From Rhodocyclales bacterium (GTDB lineage: Bacteria; Pseudomonadota; Gammaproteobacteria; Burkholderiales; Rhodocyclaceae): 64,000 nucleotides of DNA. A program made the position numbers and the translations under genes. Numbering within the stretch: the first letter of the stretch is position 1; the number at the start of each line of letters is the position of its first letter. Shown here one piece after another: positions 1 to 8,691 of this stretch. The stretch covers positions 1 to 64,000 of the forward strand of contig JACRPA010000004.1 of the NCBI GenBank assembly GCA_016214145.1, written 5' to 3'. Below the pieces are notes generated by a model. It saw only the letters and a program-made list of their open reading frames with translations. It was not told the origin of the DNA and made no database searches.

Positions 1-138
1 AGGCCTTGGCCTCGCCACCAAACTTGGTCGACAGCACCGTCGTGATCGCCGCCGTCAAGGTCGTCTTGCCATGGTCCACGTGTCCAATCGTCCCCACGTT
101 CACATGCGGCTTCGTACGTTCGAATTTGCCTTTAGCCA
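1..138 (-). CDS. tuf: Elongation factor Tu, N-terminal part (runs off the window)
   Basis: The minus strand from 138 downwards encodes the start of EF-Tu, the GTPase that delivers aminoacyl-tRNA to the ribosome. The first residues read [20 protein letters not shown], followed by the G1 P-loop HVDHGKTTL and the conserved [18 protein letters not shown] stretch. Only about 46 codons are inside the window. The gene lies directly downstream of three tRNA genes on the same strand, the classic tyr-gly-thr-tuf arrangement, so it is probably cotranscribed with them from the promoter near 544-572. The identification is secure; which of the usual two tuf copies it is cannot be told from this fragment. 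Confidence 0.97.
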
Positions 139-232
139 TGTCGTTACCTGTCCCAAAACAAAGTTTCAGTGAAGACTCCCCTGCAAAGCAGGTTATGTCG
201 GAACCAAAAAGTCATCAAACCAATGCTGCTAG

Positions 233-307
233 TGGTGCCCATGGCGTGGATTGAACACGCGACCTCTCCCTTACCAAGGGAGTGCTCTGCCACTGAGCTA
301 CATGGGC
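233..307 (-). tRNA. tRNA-Thr (GGT)
   Basis: Folds as a 75-nt tRNA on the minus strand. The acceptor stem GCCCATG pairs with CATGGGC, followed by A and an encoded CCA end. The anticodon stem CTCCC/GGGAG carries the GGT anticodon and the T arm reads GTGTTCAATCCAC. It is the last of three tRNAs before tuf. Confidence 0.96.
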
Positions 308-321
308 AGTCAAACTGCTGC

Positions 322-395
<74 letters not shown>

Positions 396-445
396 CCGCC
401 GTCCCCCGGAACCCGCCACCGCCATGCCGGCCCCTACTATTCTGC

Positions 446-530
<85 letters not shown>

Positions 531-543
531 AGCGAAACCGCGA

Positions 544-572
544 ATTTTGCTTGTTTTCACCAGAAAAGTCAA
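544..572 (-). promoter_or_regulatory. Sigma70-type promoter of the tRNA-Tyr/Gly/Thr-tuf unit
   Basis: On the minus strand a TTGACT hexamer (567-572) and a CAAAAT hexamer (544-549) are separated by exactly 17 bp. The predicted start lies about 7 nt upstream of the first base of tRNA-Tyr. The following discriminator is C/G-rich (TCGCGG), as in stringently controlled stable-RNA promoters. Placement and spacing are seen; stringent control is inferred. Confidence 0.7.
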
Positions 573-694
573 ACAACTGTCGGAGCAGGCAAGAAAATCG
601 CTTGGGGGCCATAAACCCCTCTGGCCGTATGCCTGATACACCCGGTTTCCGACCCCGGCGTAGAATCCAGGCTCCATTTCGAAGAGAGCAGGAA

Positions 695-1294
695 ATGAAT
701 GCGCCCCAACTGAGTTCGCAAGCCCTCGACACCCTTTTCCTTCAGGCCCGAACCCACAACGACTGGCTGGACAAGCCGGTCGACGATGCCCTGCTCCGAC
801 AGGTTTGGGGCCTCGCCCGCATGGGGCCGACCTCGGCAAACTGCAGCCCGATGCGGGTTGTTTTTATCAAATCCGCCGAGGCCAAGGCCCGCCTGCAACC
901 GGCTCTGATGGAAGGCAACCGGGCCAAAACCCTGGCGGCACCTGTCACCGCCATTTTCGGCAACGACAGCCGGTTCTACGATTTACTGCCCAAGCTGTTC
1001 CCGCATACCGACGCCCGCCCCTGGTTTGACGGGCCGGGCAAGGAGGCGATCGCAGCCACCACCGCCTTTCGCAACGGCACCTTGCAGGCCGCCTATTTCA
1101 TGTTGGCCGCACGCGCCCTTGGGCTCGATTGCGGTCCCATGTCCGGTTTCGACAACGTCTTGGTCGACCGCGAGTTCTTCCCCGATGGCCGGATCAAGTC
1201 GAATTTCATCTGCAACCTCGGCCATGGTGACCCCGATCGCTTGTTCCCGCGCAGCCCGAGACTGGATTTCGAGGAAGCATGCGGTATTGCATGA
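695..1294 (+). CDS. Nitroreductase-family protein, RutE/HadB-like (malonic semialdehyde reductase type)
   Basis: A 199-residue FMN-dependent nitroreductase fold protein. The segments [12 protein letters not shown] and [14 protein letters not shown] match the RutE/HadB subgroup, whose E. coli member reduces malonic semialdehyde to 3-hydroxypropionate during pyrimidine breakdown; length fits the family. The ATG at 695 is chosen because [15 protein letters not shown] begins the family-like sequence and is preceded by GAGAGCAGGAA. No other rut genes are nearby, so the substrate is unknown and a general quinone or enal reductase role is possible. It is followed after 16 bp by a FAD-linked dehydrogenase gene, suggesting a short operon. 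Confidence 0.85.
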   Translation: MNAPQLSSQALDTLFLQARTHNDWLDKPVDDALLRQVWGLARMGPTSANCSPMRVVFIKSAEAKARLQPALMEGNRAKTLAAPVTAIFGNDSRFYDLLPKLFPHTDARPWFDGPGKEAIAATTAFRNGTLQAAYFMLAARALGLDCGPMSGFDNVLVDREFFPDGRIKSNFICNLGHGDPDRLFPRSPRLDFEEACGIA

Positions 1295-1310
1295 GAGTGA
1301 GGGCTTATTA

Positions 1311-2708
1311 ATGAACCATCCTTACCCGCCCCATCCGCCCCTGCCCACCCCCCTGGCCGTTGCACTGTCGCAGCGCTTCGGCAGCCGTTTCTCAGTCAGC
1401 CAGGCCGTGCGCGATCAGCACGGCCGCGACGAATCCGTGCATCCGACGGCCGCCCCCGACGCCGTCGTGTTCGCCGAATCCACGGAAGAGGTCGCCGAGA
1501 CGGTACGCCTCTGCCGCACTCACAGGGTGCCGGTGATTCCCTTCGGCGCCGGCAGTTCGGTGGAGGGCCACTTCCTTGCCATCCACGGCGGAGTAAATAT
1601 CGACCTCACCGGCATGAACCGCGTCATCACTATCCACCCCGAGGACCTCGATGCCACGGTGCAGCCGGGCGTCACCCGCAAGCAACTCAACGCCGAGCTG
1701 CACGACACCGGACTGTTTTTTCCCATCGACCCCGGCGCCGACGCCTCCCTCGGCGGCATGGCCGCGACCCGAGCCTCCGGCACCAACGCCGTGCGCTACG
1801 GCACCATGCGCGAGAACGTGCTCGGCATGACCGTGGTGCTGGCCGACGGCCGCATCATCCGCACCGGCGGCCGCGCGCGCAAATCCTCCGCCGGCTACGA
1901 CCTGACCCGGCTATTCATCGGCTCGGAAGGAACGCTCGGCATCATCACCGAACTGACCGTCAGGCTGTATCCGGTGCCGGAAGCCATCTCCAGCGCGGTA
2001 TGCGCCTTCCCGAGCGTGGACGCCGCAGTCGATACCGTTATCCAGACCATCCAGCTCGGTGTGCCGGTGGCGCGCATCGAACTGCTCGACACCCTCACCA
2101 TTTCCGCGGTGAACCGCTACAGCAAGACCACTTTGAAGGAAGCCCCTACGCTGTTCTTCGAGTTCCATGGCTCGCCCACCGGGGTCGAGGAGCAGGCCGC
2201 CCTAGTGCAGGAACTCGCCGCCGGCCACGGCGGCATGGATTTCGAATGGGCCACTCGTCCCGAGGACCGTTCCCGGCTCTGGCAGGCGCGCCACGACGCC
2301 TACTTCGCCTGCCTACAGCTGAAACCCGGCTCACGCGCCTTCCCCACCGATGTCTGCGTGCCGATCTCGCGCCTGGCCGAATGCATACGCGCCACCAACG
2401 AGGATATCGCCCACTGCACGATTCCCATCCCGCTCTTCGGCCATGTCGGGGACGGCAATTTCCATCTCGTCGTGCTGATCGATCCGGCCAACCCGCAGGA
2501 GGTGGCGGAGGCCGAGAAGATCAACCGCGCCGTCGTCGAGCGGGCACTGGCCATGGAAGGCACCTGCACGGGTGAGCATGGCGTGGGAATCGGCAAGCAG
2601 AAATTCCTCATCGCGGAACACGGCGAAGGCGCGATCGACGTCATGCGCGCGCTCAAGCAGGCGCTCGATCCGGAAAATCTGCTCAACCCGGGCAAGATCC
2701 TCCCCTAG
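1311..2708 (+). CDS. FAD-binding D-2-hydroxyacid dehydrogenase, GlcD/D-lactate dehydrogenase (cytochrome) type
   Basis: A 465-residue flavoprotein of the FAD_binding_4 (PCMH) plus FAD-oxidase C family. The pyrophosphate-binding region VIPFGAGSSVEGH is near residue 70, the RKSSAGYDLTRLFIGSEGTLG segment near 190, and the C-terminal catalytic GEHGVGIGKQKF near 425. Relatives oxidise D-lactate, glycolate or D-2-hydroxyglutarate and pass electrons to cytochrome or quinone. The ATG at 1311 follows a GAGGG element and gives the usual family N terminus. It starts 16 bp after the nitroreductase stop. The exact substrate cannot be told from sequence; D-lactate is the best guess. Confidence 0.88.
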   Translation: MNHPYPPHPPLPTPLAVALSQRFGSRFSVSQAVRDQHGRDESVHPTAAPDAVVFAESTEEVAETVRLCRTHRVPVIPFGAGSSVEGHFLAIHGGVNIDLTGMNRVITIHPEDLDATVQPGVTRKQLNAELHDTGLFFPIDPGADASLGGMAATRASGTNAVRYGTMRENVLGMTVVLADGRIIRTGGRARKSSAGYDLTRLFIGSEGTLGIITELTVRLYPVPEAISSAVCAFPSVDAAVDTVIQTIQLGVPVARIELLDTLTISAVNRYSKTTLKEAPTLFFEFHGSPTGVEEQAALVQELAAGHGGMDFEWATRPEDRSRLWQARHDAYFACLQLKPGSRAFPTDVCVPISRLAECIRATNEDIAHCTIPIPLFGHVGDGNFHLVVLIDPANPQEVAEAEKINRAVVERALAMEGTCTGEHGVGIGKQKFLIAEHGEGAIDVMRALKQALDPENLLNPGKILP

Positions 2709-2823
2709 CCGAAGGGCACTGCGTGTAGAATTTCGCCGCGGCGGAGTCCACAAGACGTCCGACCGGTCGGGGCCACACAATCGGCCCCACGTCAAAAACA
2801 CGATTTTTGCGGAGGAAACACTT

Positions 2824-5800
2824 ATGGCGGACACCGCCACCCCGGCCCGTTCCGGACCGGAAGCCGACACCACGCTCGACACCAAGTACACCCTCGAATC
2901 CGGCCGCGTCTACCTGTCCGGCACGCAGGCGCTTGCCCGCCTGCCGATGATGCAGCGCAGCCGCGACCTCGCCGCCGGGCTCAATACCGCCGGCTTCGTC
3001 TCCGGCTACCGCGGCTCGCCGCTGGGCGGCCTCGATCTGACGCTGTGGAAGGCGCGCGCGCATCTCGAAGCGCACCACATCAAGTTCCAGCCCGGCGTGA
3101 ATGAAGATCTTGCCGCCACCGCCATCTGGGGCACCCAGCAGGTCAATCTTTTCCCCGGCGCCAAATACGACGGGGTCTTCGCGTTGTGGTACGGCAAGGG
3201 GCCGGGCGTCGACCGCTGCGGCGACGTCTTCCGCCACGCCAACGCCGCCGGCAGCTCGAAGCACGGCGGCGTGCTGGTGGTGGCCGGCGACGACCACGCC
3301 GCGCGCTCCTCCACCGTGCCGCACCAGACCGAGCACGCCTTCAAGGCGGTGATGATGCCGGTGCTGGCGCCCTCGGGCGTGCAGGACTACCTCGACCTCG
3401 GCCTGCACGGCTGGGCCATGTCGCGCTATTCCGGCTGCTGGGTCGCCTTCAAGGCGGTGGCTGACACGGTCGAGTCCTCCGCCTCGGTGTACGTCGACCC
3501 GCATCGCATCGGGATCGTGCTGCCCGACACCGTGCTGCCGCCGGGCGGACTCAACATCCGCTGGCCGGACGACCGTCTCGTGCAGGAAGAGCGCCTGTTG
3601 CACCACAAGCTCTACGCTGCGCTGGCCTATGCCCGCGCCAACAAGCTGAATCAGATCGTCATCGACAGCCCGAACCCGCGCCTGGGCATCATCACCTGCG
3701 GCAAGTCCTACCTCGACGTGCGCCAGGCCTTCGACGACCTCGGCATCGACGAACGGCTCGCCGCCGAGATCGGCATCCGCCTCTACAAGGTCGGCATGGT
3801 CTGGCCGCTCGAGTCCGAGGGCGTGCGCCAGTTCGCCGAAGGGCTGGAGGAAATCCTCGTCGTCGAGGAGAAGCGCCAGCTCATCGAATACCAGCTGAAG
3901 GAGGAACTCTACAACTGGCGCGAGGATGTGCGTCCACGCGTCATCGGCAAATTCGACGAGAAGGGCGAGTGGGCCCAGCCGCACGGCGAATGGCTGCTGC
4001 CGGCCTGCGGCGAACTGACGCCGGCCATGATCGCCCGCGTCATCGCCGCGCGCATCGGCCGCTACGTCACCTCCGACCGCATCCAGGCGCGCCTGGCCTT
4101 CCTCGAAGCCAAGGAGCGCGCCCTGGAGAAATCCGTCATCCCGATCCAGCGCATCCCGCACTTCTGCGCCGGCTGTCCGCACAACACCTCGACGCGCGTG
4201 CCTGAAGGCAGCCGCGCGCTCGCCGGCATCGGCTGCCATTTCATGGCGACCTGGATGAACCGCAGCACGGCCACCTTCTCGCACATGGGCGGCGAGGGCG
4301 CGGCCTGGGTCGGCCAGGCGCCCTTCACGGAAACGCGCCATGTCTTCGCCAATCTCGGCGACGGCACCTATTTCCATTCCGGTTTGCTCGCCATCCGCCA
4401 GGCAGTATCGGCCGGGCATCCCATTACTTACAAGATCCTCTACAACGACGCCGTCGCCATGACCGGCGGCCAGCCGGTGGACGGCAATCTCAGCGTGCCG
4501 CAGATGGCGCAGCAGCTCGTCGCCGAGGGCGTAAAAATGATCGTCGTCGTCACCGACGGCACCGAGCGCGCCTACACGGCGGCCGACCTGCCGCAGGGCG
4601 TGCCGCTGCGCCACCGCGACGAACTCGATCTCGTTCAGCGCGAACTGCGCGATTTCCCCGGCGTCTCGGCGCTGATCTACGACCAGACCTGCGCGGCGGA
4701 AAAGCGCCGCCGCAGGAAGCGCGGCAAGTTTCCCGACCCGGCACGACGCGTCTTCATCAACGAGGCGGTGTGCGAAGGCTGCGGCGACTGCTCGGAGCAA
4801 TCCAACTGCCTGGCCGTCTCGCCGGTCGAAACCGAATTCGGCCGCAAGCGCGCCATCGACCAGTCCGCCTGCAACAAGGACTACACCTGCCTCAACGGCT
4901 TCTGCCCCAGCTTCGTCACCGTCGAGGGCGGCCGGCTGAAGAAGGGCAAATCCCTGCAGGCTGACGAGAACGCCTTCGCCGCCCTGCCCGAGCCTGTGCT
5001 GCCCGACACGAAGGAGCCCTGGGGCATCCTCATCACCGGCGTCGGCGGCACCGGCGTCATCACCATCGGCGCGCTGATCGGCATGGCGGCGCACCTCGAC
5101 GGCAAGGGCGTCACCGCCCTGGACATGACCGGCCTGGCGCAGAAATTCGGCGCCGTCTTCTCTCACGTGCGCATCGCCGAGCGGCCGGAGGACATCCACG
5201 CCGTGCGCGTCGCCGCCGGCGAGGCGGACGCCCTCATCGGCGGCGACATCGTCGTCTCCGCCAACGCCGAGGCGCTGGCCAAGATGCAGGCCGGCGCCAC
5301 GCGCGCCGTCGTAAACTGCACGGAAACGCCGACGGCGGAATTCATCCGCAACCCGGACTGGCAGTTTCCGCTGGAGAAGATGCAGCAGACCATTTTGGAA
5401 GCCACCGGCGAGGGACGCGCCGACTTCATCGATGCCGGCGGCCTCGCCACCGCGCTGATGGGCGATGCCATCTTCAGCAACCTGTTCCTGCTCGGCCATG
5501 CCTGGCAGAAGGGGCTGGTGCCGGTCTCCCTCGCGGCGATGCAGAAGGCCATCGAACTCAACGGCGTGGCGATCGACGCCAACCGCAAGGCCTTCCTGTG
5601 GGGCCGCCGCGCGGCGCACGATCGTGCCGCCGTGGAGCGTTTCGCCCGTCCGGCAACCGTCGTCGAACTGCCGCGCACAAAAACACTGGACGATCTCGTC
5701 GCGCGCCGCGTCGAGTTCCTCACCGCCTATCAGGATGCCGCCTACGCCGGCCGCTACCGGACGCTGGTGGGCAAGGTGCGTTCGGCGGAGTCGTCCCTCG

Positions 5801-6336
5801 GCTCGACGCGGCTGTCCGAGGCAGTGGCGCAGAATTACTTCAAACTGCTCGCCGTCAAGGACGAATACGAGGTGGCGCGGCTGCATGCCGACCCGGCTTT
5901 CCACGCCCGCATCGCCGCTACCTTCGAAGGCGACTACCGCCTCAACTTCCACCTCGCGCCGCCGCTGCTGGCGAAAACCGATCCCGTCACCGGCCTGCCG
6001 AAGAAGCGCGCCTACGGGCCGTGGATGCTCACGGCCTTGCGCGGGCTGGCGAAGCTGAAGTTCCTGCGCGGTGGCGCGCTGGACATCTTCGGCAAATCCG
6101 CGGAGCGCCGCGCGGAGCGGCGCCTCATCGCCGAATACGAACGGGACGTCGCCGAACTCCTTGCCCGCCTGGATGCGGCGAATCTCGATACCGCCGTCGA
6201 GCTGGCCGGCCTGCCCGAGCACATCCGCGGCTTCGGCCACATCAAGCTGCGCTCGGTCGACGCCGCGCGGCAAAAGCGCGAAGCCTTGCTGGCCGCACTG
6301 CAGGGCACGGCCAAACCTGCCGCGAAGGCGGCCTGA
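2824..6336 (+). CDS. Fused indolepyruvate:ferredoxin oxidoreductase-family 2-oxoacid oxidoreductase
   Basis: One 1170-residue chain carrying what archaeal indolepyruvate oxidoreductase splits into alpha and beta subunits. Features in order are an N-terminal pyrimidine-binding domain (SGYRGSPLGG), a thiamine-diphosphate domain with HFCAGCPHNTST and LGDGTYFHSG, a Cys cluster (CEGCGDCSEQSNC, then a second Cys group CNKDYTCLNGFC) likely to hold an Fe-S centre, and a C-terminal gamma-like domain starting GVGGTGVITIGALIG. Such enzymes decarboxylate aryl- or branched-chain 2-oxoacids to acyl-CoA with ferredoxin as acceptor. The ATG at 2824 follows GCGGAGGAAACAC. No separate ferredoxin gene is adjacent. 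The family is certain; the substrate is not. Confidence 0.93.
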   Translation: MADTATPARSGPEADTTLDTKYTLESGRVYLSGTQALARLPMMQRSRDLAAGLNTAGFVSGYRGSPLGGLDLTLWKARAHLEAHHIKFQPGVNEDLAATAIWGTQQVNLFPGAKYDGVFALWYGKGPGVDRCGDVFRHANAAGSSKHGGVLVVAGDDHAARSSTVPHQTEHAFKAVMMPVLAPSGVQDYLDLGLHGWAMSRYSGCWVAFKAVADTVESSASVYVDPHRIGIVLPDTVLPPGGLNIRWPDDRLVQEERLLHHKLYAALAYARANKLNQIVIDSPNPRLGIITCGKSYLDVRQAFDDLGIDERLAAEIGIRLYKVGMVWPLESEGVRQFAEGLEEILVVEEKRQLIEYQLKEELYNWREDVRPRVIGKFDEKGEWAQPHGEWLLPACGELTPAMIARVIAARIGRYVTSDRIQARLAFLEAKERALEKSVIPIQRIPHFCAGCPHNTSTRVPEGSRALAGIGCHFMATWMNRSTATFSHMGGEGAAWVGQAPFTETRHVFANLGDGTYFHSGLLAIRQAVSAGHPITYKILYNDAVAMTGGQPVDGNLSVPQMAQQLVAEGVKMIVVVTDGTERAYTAADLPQGVPLRHRDELDLVQRELRDFPGVSALIYDQTCAAEKRRRRKRGKFPDPARRVFINEAVCEGCGDCSEQSNCLAVSPVETEFGRKRAIDQSACNKDYTCLNGFCPSFVTVEGGRLKKGKSLQADENAFAALPEPVLPDTKEPWGILITGVGGTGVITIGALIGMAAHLDGKGVTALDMTGLAQKFGAVFSHVRIAERPEDIHAVRVAAGEADALIGGDIVVSANAEALAKMQAGATRAVVNCTETPTAEFIRNPDWQFPLEKMQQTILEATGEGRADFIDAGGLATALMGDAIFSNLFLLGHAWQKGLVPVSLAAMQKAIELNGVAIDANRKAFLWGRRAAHDRAAVERFARPATVVELPRTKTLDDLVARRVEFLTAYQDAAYAGRYRTLVGKVRSAESSLGSTRLSEAVAQNYFKLLAVKDEYEVARLHADPAFHARIAATFEGDYRLNFHLAPPLLAKTDPVTGLPKKRAYGPWMLTALRGLAKLKFLRGGALDIFGKSAERRAERRLIAEYERDVAELLARLDAANLDTAVELAGLPEHIRGFGHIKLRSVDAARQKREALLAALQGTAKPAAKAA

Positions 6337-6346
6337 GGAAGCGGGA

Positions 6347-7081
6347 TTGGCGGCTCTCAAGGCGCTGGCCGCACAACTCCTGGCCTGGGTTCTGGTCGCC
6401 GCCGGGTGCGTCGTGCTCGGCCGGCCCCTCGTTCCGTCGCTGCCGCTGGCCGTCGTCCAGGGCGTCCTCGCGGCGTGCATCGGCGTCCTGCTCCGGTCGG
6501 AGCGCTGGTGGATCGCCATCCATCTCCTGTTCTCGCCGGCGCTCCTCGCCGCGCTGCGGCTGGATCTGCCCCCGGTGTTCGCGCTCGCCGTGCTGGCGGG
6601 ACTGACTTTTGTTTTCTGGACGACGTTTCGCGGGGAAGTGCCGTTGTTCCTTTCCAGCCGGGCCGCTGCCGACGCCCTCCTCGACCTGCTGCCGCAGCAA
6701 GCCGGCCTGCAGGTTGTCGACCTGGGCGCCGGCACCGGCGGCCTGTTGCGCCGGCTGGCGCAGGCGCGGCCGGATGCCCGCTTCACCGGCATCGAACATG
6801 CGCCCCTGCCGTACCTCGCTGCCCGACTGAACGCCCGCGGACTGGCCAACCTCGCCATACGGCGCAGCGACCTGTGGCGCCGCCCGCTCGGCGGCCAGGA
6901 CGTCGTGTATGCCTTCCTGTCGCCCCGTGTCATGCCCCGCCTGTGGGAAAAGGCCCGTGCCGAGATGCGGCCCGGCACCTTGCTGGTCAGCAGCAGCTTC
7001 CCGGTGCCGGACATTGCCCCTGAACAGGTGATCGAGGTTCCCGACCGGCGCGGCACCCGCCTTTTCTGCTACCGGATGTAA
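6347..7081 (+). CDS. Membrane-anchored class I SAM-dependent methyltransferase
   Basis: A 244-residue protein. The first about 100 residues are very hydrophobic, with three or four predicted membrane segments (LLAWVLVAAGCVVLG, VVQGVLAACIGVLL, ALAVLAGLTFVFW). A cytoplasmic Rossmann-like SAM-binding domain follows, with motif I VVDLGAGTGGLLRRLA and an acidic motif II GIEHAPLP. The start is probably TTG at 6347, because GAGGAA lies 7-12 nt upstream and overlaps the preceding stop; no ATG gives a better site. It starts 10 bp after the ferredoxin oxidoreductase gene, so the two are probably cotranscribed. The target is unknown. Confidence 0.75.
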   Translation: MAALKALAAQLLAWVLVAAGCVVLGRPLVPSLPLAVVQGVLAACIGVLLRSERWWIAIHLLFSPALLAALRLDLPPVFALAVLAGLTFVFWTTFRGEVPLFLSSRAAADALLDLLPQQAGLQVVDLGAGTGGLLRRLAQARPDARFTGIEHAPLPYLAARLNARGLANLAIRRSDLWRRPLGGQDVVYAFLSPRVMPRLWEKARAEMRPGTLLVSSSFPVPDIAPEQVIEVPDRRGTRLFCYRM

Positions 7082-7178
7082 AGAGGATTTACCGGAATAG
7101 CTGGCAATTCCGGCCTCAATTCGCCATATTGGAATGGCGCCCGCCGGAAAATAATGCTTTCGTCACCAAGGATCCGTC

Positions 7179-7892
7179 ATGGCTGAAATCGTCTGCATCA
7201 TCGGCAACAAGGGCGGCACGGGGAAGACCACCCTCGCGCACATGCTGTGCCAGGGGATGGGGCTGCTCGGACAGCGTTCCGTCTGCGTGCTGACCGACAC
7301 GCACCGCGAGCCGCTCGATCCGGACGGGCGGCGCTATCTGGTCGCCGACGCGCGCACGCGCGAGGCGCTGGGCAAGGTGGTGGACAAGATCCGCACCCTG
7401 CAAGGCTGGCTCGGCGTCATCGACGGCGGCGGCAACCGCAGCGAAATGGACCGCAAGCTCTACAGCCTGGCCTCCGTCGTGCTGCTGCCTTTCCGCGATT
7501 CGCACGAGGACATCCGCACCGTCATCAGGGACCTGGAAACCTTTCCCCGCGCCTGGGCCATCCCCTCGCAATGGCCGGCCAACCCCTGGCAGCAGGAGGC
7601 GGCGGAGAAGACCATCCACGAGCAACTCGGGCCCTACGCGGACCGCATCCTGCAGCCGGTCAACGCCCTGTCGGCCAGCAAGCTGCTGCTGCAGAGAAAC
7701 ATTCCCGCCAAGCTGCCGACGCCGCTCGGCAACGCCTGCCGTGCGCTGGCCTGCCAGGTGCTGGACATGCTGGAGATCGCCTGCCAGGCGCCCGAGGAGG
7801 AAATCGAGGATGAGCCTGACGGAGACGGCATGAACGAGGCGGCAGCGCCCTCCGCCGCCGAGGCCTTCGACCCCGCTCCCACGCGGCACTGA
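7179..7892 (+). CDS. ParA/MinD-like P-loop ATPase (orphan)
   Basis: A 237-residue P-loop protein with the ParA/SIMIBI-type Walker A NKGGTGKTTLAH at residues 9-20 and a Walker B-like VIDGGG near residue 85. The rest matches no specific partner-known branch. The C-terminal 40 residues are acidic and Ala/Pro-rich (EEEIEDEPDGDG) and look disordered. AAGGA precedes the ATG. No parB-like gene or parS-like repeat is adjacent. It is convergent with the response regulator gene, with 6 bp between the stops. A role in positioning a protein, granule or replicon is possible, but nothing in the sequence fixes it. Confidence 0.75.
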   Translation: MAEIVCIIGNKGGTGKTTLAHMLCQGMGLLGQRSVCVLTDTHREPLDPDGRRYLVADARTREALGKVVDKIRTLQGWLGVIDGGGNRSEMDRKLYSLASVVLLPFRDSHEDIRTVIRDLETFPRAWAIPSQWPANPWQQEAAEKTIHEQLGPYADRILQPVNALSASKLLLQRNIPAKLPTPLGNACRALACQVLDMLEIACQAPEEEIEDEPDGDGMNEAAAPSAAEAFDPAPTRH

Positions 7893-7898
7893 AGCGGG

Positions 7899-8549
7899 CT
7901 ACAACCTGCCGCGCTGGCGCTGGAACAGGGCGATCGCTTCCGCCCGGCTGACGACGCCCATCTTGCGGAAAATCTTCGAGACGTGGACCTTCACCGTGCC
8001 CTCGGTCAGGCCCAGCATATCCCCGATCTCGCGGTTGGATTTTCCCTCCCGCAGGAGTTCCGTCACCCGTCTCTGGCCTTCGGTCAGGCCATAGCGGTCC
8101 GACAGGGAACGGCCCCGTCCGAGGCCGCTGCTCAGGGTCACCGACAGCTTGTCGTGCAGGTGCGGGGGCAGATAGACCTCGCCGGCCAGAACCCGCTTGA
8201 GCGCATCCAGCAGCGTGTCGCCATCGCCGGACTTGGTCACGTAGCCGGCGGCCCCCAGGCGCATGGCGCGGTTGACGGTATCGAGATCGTCGAGTGCGGA
8301 GAGCACCATCACGGGGGCGGCGGGAAAGCGCTTGCGCAGGATGCCCAGGAGGGACAGGCCGTTGGTGCCGGGCAGCATGATGTCGAGCAGGACGAGGTCG
8401 AACTCCTTCTCCGTCTCCATCAGGAGCAGGGCGCTCTCGGCGTCCTGCGCCTCGTACTGGACGACATTCGGGCCGAGCTTGCGCAATATCTGCAGCAAGC
8501 CCTCGCGGACCATGGCGTGATCGTCGATTACCAGCAGCCTGAGCACCAC
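7899..8549 (-). CDS. NarL/FixJ-type response regulator with LuxR-type HTH
   Basis: A 216-residue two-domain regulator. The receiver domain begins LLVIDDHAMVREG and has the phospho-acceptor Asp56 in LVLLDIMLPG. The C-terminal LuxR-type helix-turn-helix reads LTEGQRRVTELL, NREIGDMLGLTEGTVKVHV. It starts at GTG (8549) with GGGGG upstream. It is divergent from the radical SAM and hybrid kinase genes, which makes the hybrid histidine kinase at 10287-12062 its likely partner. The 140-bp gap between them must hold both promoters. Confidence 0.9.
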   Translation of the reverse strand: MVLRLLVIDDHAMVREGLLQILRKLGPNVVQYEAQDAESALLLMETEKEFDLVLLDIMLPGTNGLSLLGILRKRFPAAPVMVLSALDDLDTVNRAMRLGAAGYVTKSGDGDTLLDALKRVLAGEVYLPPHLHDKLSVTLSSGLGRGRSLSDRYGLTEGQRRVTELLREGKSNREIGDMLGLTEGTVKVHVSKIFRKMGVVSRAEAIALFQRQRGRL

Positions 8550-8691
8550 TCTTCCCCCAAGGCAACGCGCTGTTTATTGGTTTTGTCCAGCCAGATCATA
8601 CGGGAAGGCCGGGCCGCAGCCAACCCGGAAAAAATCCGGTTTCTCCACGGCCGGGCAGGTTATGCTGATCGCAAAACAAGAAGGGGGGCGG

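Noticed and set aside
2683-7056. A very long open frame on the minus strand opposite the ferredoxin oxidoreductase gene, and similar long antisense frames opposite the hybrid kinase, cusA and copA genes.
   Set aside because: They come from strong codon-position G/C bias of the real genes. The translations are rich in Arg, Gly and Ala with no recognisable domain, while the plus-strand (or minus-strand) genes have complete motifs.
7092-7113. Short inverted repeat CCGGAAT / ATTCCGG after the membrane methyltransferase gene, considered as a terminator.
   Set aside because: Only 7 bp of stem with an 8-nt loop and no T-run; too weak to list.
8662-8691. Upstream ATG at 8662 for the radical SAM gene.
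   Set aside because: No ribosome-binding site; the ATG at 8692 has AAGGGGGGCGG and starts the alpha/beta domain directly.
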